A program made the position numbers and the translations under genes. Below, piece by piece: positions 61,479 through 64,000 of a stretch of 64,000 nucleotides of DNA. Location of the stretch: NCBI RefSeq assembly GCF_013141765.1, contig NZ_WHOD01000017.1, positions 26,349 through 90,348 on the forward strand. Reading direction: 5' to 3'. The notes beneath the pieces were generated by a model. The model was not told the origin of the DNA, ran no database searches, and worked only from the letters and a program-made list of their open reading frames with translations. How positions within the stretch are numbered: position 1 is the stretch's first letter; each line of letters begins with the position of its first letter. The DNA comes from Paenibacillus foliorum. GTDB lineage: Bacteria > Bacillota > Bacilli > Paenibacillales > NBRC-103111.

Positions 61479-62348
61479 ATGAATGCCATAAAGGAACAGC
61501 TGGTTGCCAGGCTCCGTGAAGATGAAGCAGTTATCAGTATATTGGCGGTGGATAATCCATCATTGGTTTCCGCTATCACGGACGGATTTGATCTGCTTAT
61601 GCTGGTCATTTCAAATGAAGACCTGAAAACCGATCAACAGTATCATTATATAAAAGACAACTGCCGTATACAAGAAAGATGGATAAGTCCATCTTATCTT
61701 GAGCAATTGATTTTGCACGGGGAGCATCGAAACCTCATCTACTGGATCTTAAAAGGAGAGATTCTTCTGGATCGAGAAACGTATTTAGAAGGCTTGAGGC
61801 ACCGTACGTTGGAGTTTCCGGCAGAATTGCGTGAACACAAGTTGATCATTGAATTTTCTAAGTTTTTGAGAAGATATTTGGTGAGTAAGGAATACATAGT
61901 GGAAGATCACGTCCTGGATGCCTACAATAACATCTTGGATGCGCTGCACCATTGGGCTAGGATTGTTATCATTGAAGCGGGGATTCATCCTGAAGTAACG
62001 GTTTGGCGTCAGATCAAGTCGATCAATCCAGGGGTTTACAAGCTGTATGAGGAACTGACATTAAGTACAGAAACATTGAAGCAGCGTGTACAACTGGTAC
62101 TGCTTGCTTGCGAGTTCTCAGTCATGAATAAAATGGAACGTTGCTGCAAAATGCTACTGGATGTTCTCTCAAGCCGTGAGCAAGCCTGGAGCTTATATGA
62201 GCTACAACAGCATGAGAAATTGGCCGATGTGCGGATGGAGCTTCCTTTACTGCTCAATAGATTGGTGAAAAAGTCATTGGCTAAAGAAATTATCTACACT
62301 TCGGATAAACATGTTTCTGAATTGGAAATTCGTTATATGAATATGTAG
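61479..62348 (+). CDS. ygxA: Nucleotidyltransferase-like protein YgxA
   Basis: A 289-residue protein. The N-terminal half resembles a nucleotidyltransferase fold (SILAVDNPSLVSAITDGFDLL, with a modified D-x-D region), followed by a helical middle (AYNNILDALHHWARIVIIEA) and a C-terminal winged-helix-like part. Length and gene order match YgxA of Bacillus, located between ygzB and an rRNA operon. Enzyme activity is not proven in the family. TTTTGGAGGC lies before the ATG. Confidence 0.82.
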   Translation: MNAIKEQLVARLREDEAVISILAVDNPSLVSAITDGFDLLMLVISNEDLKTDQQYHYIKDNCRIQERWISPSYLEQLILHGEHRNLIYWILKGEILLDRETYLEGLRHRTLEFPAELREHKLIIEFSKFLRRYLVSKEYIVEDHVLDAYNNILDALHHWARIVIIEAGIHPEVTVWRQIKSINPGVYKLYEELTLSTETLKQRVQLVLLACEFSVMNKMERCCKMLLDVLSSREQAWSLYELQQHEKLADVRMELPLLLNRLVKKSLAKEIIYTSDKHVSELEIRYMNM

Positions 62349-62376
62349 GTCAGCTTGATAAAAGTTTCACAATAAA

Positions 62377-62405
62377 GCGACATGCCTACTATTTTCTGAT
62401 ATAAT
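62377..62405 (+). promoter_or_regulatory. Likely promoter of the thi operon
   Basis: GCGACA (62377-62382), a 17-bp spacer and TATAAT (62400-62405) lie just before the TPP riboswitch. The -10 is perfect and the -35 has two mismatches. Confidence 0.6.
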
Positions 62406-62423
62406 CGTGTTAATTGAATACCA

Positions 62424-62536
62424 CTAGGGGAGCCCTTTCAAAAGCGGGGCTGAGAGAAGGAAGCTTATTCCTGGACCCTTGGAACCTGATTGGCATGCGG
62501 TCTGCATGTTTCTGGATGATACCAGCGTAGGGAAGT
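62424..62536 (+). ncRNA. TPP riboswitch (THI element)
   Basis: The conserved parts are all present: AGGGGAGCC, GGGGCTGAGAGAAGG (62445-62459), GGACCCTTGGAACCTGAT (62473-62490), and TACCAGCGTAGGGAAG (62520-62535). It binds thiamin pyrophosphate and shuts off the genes below by favouring the terminator at 62579-62608. It is ordinary for thiS/thiG operons of Bacillota. Confidence 0.96.
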
Positions 62537-62578
62537 GGACGAAAGTAAAACAAGCTGATTTCCAGTCTGATTTACAGA

Positions 62579-62608
62579 GTCAACCCTTACAAGGGTTGGC
62601 TTTTTTTG
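62579..62608 (+). terminator. Expression-platform terminator of the TPP riboswitch
   Basis: CAACCCTT (62581-62588) pairs with AAGGGTTG (62591-62598), followed by seven T. It forms when TPP is bound. Confidence 0.85.
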
Positions 62609-62651
62609 TTGAATTAATAGTAGAAGAGGTTATGAAAGCGGGGTGTGCGAG

Positions 62652-62852
62652 GTGCAATTGACCATTAATGGTGAGATCCGAGAAATATCGGAGGTTTCAA
62701 CGATTACGGATTTGTTGGTTTTGTTTAAGCTGGAGCAAAAAATTCTGGTAGTTGAGCTTAATCGTGAGATCGTAGAACGGACGCAATATGACGCAATGGC
62801 GCTGAAAGAAGGAGACCGACTCGAGATTGTTCATTTTGTAGGCGGAGGCTAA
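62652..62852 (+). CDS. thiS: Thiamine biosynthesis sulfur carrier ThiS
   Basis: A 66-residue ubiquitin-like protein ([12 protein letters not shown] at the start, then [20 protein letters not shown] and EIVHFVGGG). Its C-terminal Gly-Gly is adenylated by ThiF and thiocarboxylated to donate sulfur for the thiazole ring. The final residue is an extra Gly. GTG 62652 is preferred over GTG 62643, since the family starts with MxLxxNGE and GGGGTG is then well spaced. It sits between the riboswitch and thiG. Confidence 0.93.
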   Translation: MQLTINGEIREISEVSTITDLLVLFKLEQKILVVELNREIVERTQYDAMALKEGDRLEIVHFVGGG

Positions 62853-62905
62853 AGAGCTGTAACCCTATTTATTATTCTATATTATTTTATTGGAGGCTTC
62901 AGGCT

Positions 62906-63679
62906 ATGAGTGATATTTTAAAGATCGGTCCTTATGAATTTAAATCTAGGCTGCTGTTAGGAACTGGAAAATTTACATCCCTCGATATTCAAAATCAAGC
63001 GGTACAGGCTTCGGAGGCTGATGTACTGACCTTCGCGATTCGTCGTTTGCCTATCGATAACCCGGAAGCACCTAACTTTTTGGAGACCTTGGACTTGAAA
63101 AAGTTTACTTTGCTTCCAAATACAGCTGGAGCTTATTCCGTAGAAGAGGCTGTACGGATAGCCAAGCTCGCGAAAGCTACCGGCTTATGCGATATGATTA
63201 AAGTGGAGGTTATTGGTGATCCAAGAACCTTGCTACCTGACCCGATAGGTACTTTAGAGGCTACTAAGATCCTGGTAGATCTCGGGTTTATTGTACTCCC
63301 ATACACATCGGATGACCCGATTCTTGCCCGTAAGCTTCAAGAGGCAGGTGCAGCTGCTGTAATGCCGGGAGCGTCTCCGATTGGTTCAGGTCAGGGTATA
63401 GCTAATCCGAATCAGCTGCGTTTTATTATTGAAGAGGCCAAAGTGCCTGTAATTGTGGATGCTGGGATTGGTGGGCCTGCTGATGCTGCTTTGGCTATGG
63501 AGCTTGGTGCTGACGGAGTATTGTTGAATACGGCAGTTGCAGGAGCGGGGAATCCTATATTAATGGCTGAAGCGTTTAAGCTTGCTGTTATCGCAGGTCG
63601 TAAAGGTTTCTTAGCTGGTCGTATTGCAAAAAAACGCTATGCGTCTGCAAGTAGCCCAGAGGAAGGTATGATCGAATAA
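62906..63679 (+). CDS. thiG: Thiazole synthase ThiG
   Basis: A 257-residue TIM-barrel enzyme that builds the thiazole phosphate from deoxyxylulose 5-phosphate, dehydroglycine and ThiS thiocarboxylate. [20 protein letters not shown] opens the protein. [20 protein letters not shown] has the Schiff-base Lys, and [16 protein letters not shown] and [20 protein letters not shown] segments bind phosphate. TTGGAGGC lies before the ATG. The rest of the thi genes (thiF, thiO, thiC) are not in the window. Confidence 0.95.
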   Translation: MSDILKIGPYEFKSRLLLGTGKFTSLDIQNQAVQASEADVLTFAIRRLPIDNPEAPNFLETLDLKKFTLLPNTAGAYSVEEAVRIAKLAKATGLCDMIKVEVIGDPRTLLPDPIGTLEATKILVDLGFIVLPYTSDDPILARKLQEAGAAAVMPGASPIGSGQGIANPNQLRFIIEEAKVPVIVDAGIGGPADAALAMELGADGVLLNTAVAGAGNPILMAEAFKLAVIAGRKGFLAGRIAKKRYASASSPEEGMIE

Positions 63680-63726
63680 AGGGGCATAAAGACGAGGTTT
63701 ACTTGCCATAATAAGGGGAGGATCGA

Positions 63727-63770
63727 GGAGAGAGCTGAAGCCTTGTTGAAGAGGCGGTTCTCTTTTTTCT
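63727..63770 (+). terminator. Probable terminator of the thi operon
   Basis: GAGAGC...GCCT pairs loosely with AGGC...GTTCTC and is followed by TTTTTTC, 50 bp after thiG. Confidence 0.6.
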
Positions 63771-63799
63771 TCTTTCAAAAAGTAAATTTACTTTTATGC

Positions 63800-63829
63800 T
63801 TGACTTTATATATAAGGCCATGATATATT
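63800..63829 (+). promoter_or_regulatory. rRNA-type promoter P1
   Basis: TTGACT (63800-63805), an 18-bp A/T-rich spacer and TATATT (63824-63829), followed by the CCTCGCCGCTAAAAAGG leader, the first of two copies of this leader motif. Confidence 0.65.
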
Positions 63830-63907
63830 ACTCCTCGCCGCTAAAAAGGCAAGTTGATTTGGAAAGATCAAACAAGTGTGGTTTTGAAATAAATAAAAAA
63901 ATAACAC

Positions 63908-63936
63908 TTGCAATCAACTAGGTGAATGTGTTATAT
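63908..63936 (+). promoter_or_regulatory. rRNA-type promoter P2
   Basis: TTGCAA (63908-63913), a 17-bp spacer and TTATAT (63931-63936), followed by AAGTCGCCGCTAAAAAAAGC, a second copy of the leader motif. Tandem promoters with such leaders are typical of rRNA operons in Paenibacillaceae, and ygxA precedes rrnD in Bacillus. The 16S gene itself is outside the window. Confidence 0.7.
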
Positions 63937-64000
63937 TAAGAAAGTCGCCGCTAAAAAAAGCGACAACAAATGACAAAGAAGATATGGATTCAAAATATCG

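Noticed and set aside
1..64000. CRISPR arrays, tRNAs, insertion sequences, prophage genes
   Set aside because: No spaced direct repeats of CRISPR type, no cloverleaf-like sequences and no transposase or integrase motifs were found on reading both strands.

Overview
The window is a chromosomal stretch of an endospore-forming, S-layer-bearing member of the Bacillota, most likely Paenibacillus or a close relative. I infer this from Gram-positive ribosome-binding sites with frequent TTG/GTG starts, SLH domains, LplA/LplB/YtcP-type sugar transport with a YesM/YesN two-component pair, a YaaH-like LysM hydrolase, gatCAB, a SigW-like ECF operon, and the order perR - ygzB - ygxA - rRNA promoters known from Bacillus. 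No tRNA, CRISPR array, transposase or phage gene was seen. Most of the window is ordinary chromosome.

Layout. 1-2.4 kb: the 3' end of a flavin nitroreductase, a decayed SLH fragment and a chemoreceptor. 2.5-7.2 kb: an SsuABC/TauABC-like importer with an LDH2-family dehydrogenase, arranged around a LysR regulator. 7.6-11.2 kb: a two-subunit GMC dehydrogenase whose small subunit carries a twin-arginine signal, followed by its own tatC and tatA. 11.3-14.2 kb: a second SLH remnant, a LysM-GH18 protein and a DUF418 membrane protein. 14.3-23.6 kb: histidine kinase, AraC-type response regulator, two permeases, binding protein and a large glycoside hydrolase, with two cre-like sites. 23.7-30.7 kb: a secreted coiled-coil protein, a 1224-residue transporter/HEAT/cNMP fusion, a polysaccharide deacetylase and NamA.

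31-42.7 kb is the most unusual part. It is a Tad (type IVc pilus)-like operon led by a Ser/Thr kinase fused to a MinD-like domain. CpaB-, CpaE-, CpaF-, TadB- and TadC-like genes follow, then three small membrane-anchored proteins, a secreted protein with six ~85-residue repeats, and an SLH protein. Two of its genes (cpaB-like and cpaF-like) contain in-frame stop codons, the CpaE-like ATPase lacks the P-loop lysine, and the kinase linker is extremely GC-rich. The locus is either a divergent surface machine or one that is starting to decay.

42.7-54.9 kb: esterase, M24 peptidase, YqkE-like protein, a secreted beta-propeller, a HupE-like protein with an EF-hand, an IDEAL protein, a 57-residue protein on the minus strand, gatCAB, an acetyltransferase and a large protein of unknown function. 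55.1-58.2 kb: ECF sigma factor, zinc anti-sigma factor and two membrane proteins, with a likely autoregulated promoter. 58.3-64 kb: perR, an SH3-GH18 protein, palindromic repeats, ygzB, ygxA, a TPP riboswitch with thiS and thiG, and tandem promoters that probably drive an rRNA operon starting just past the right edge.

All family calls rest on motif recognition by eye. No database search was run.
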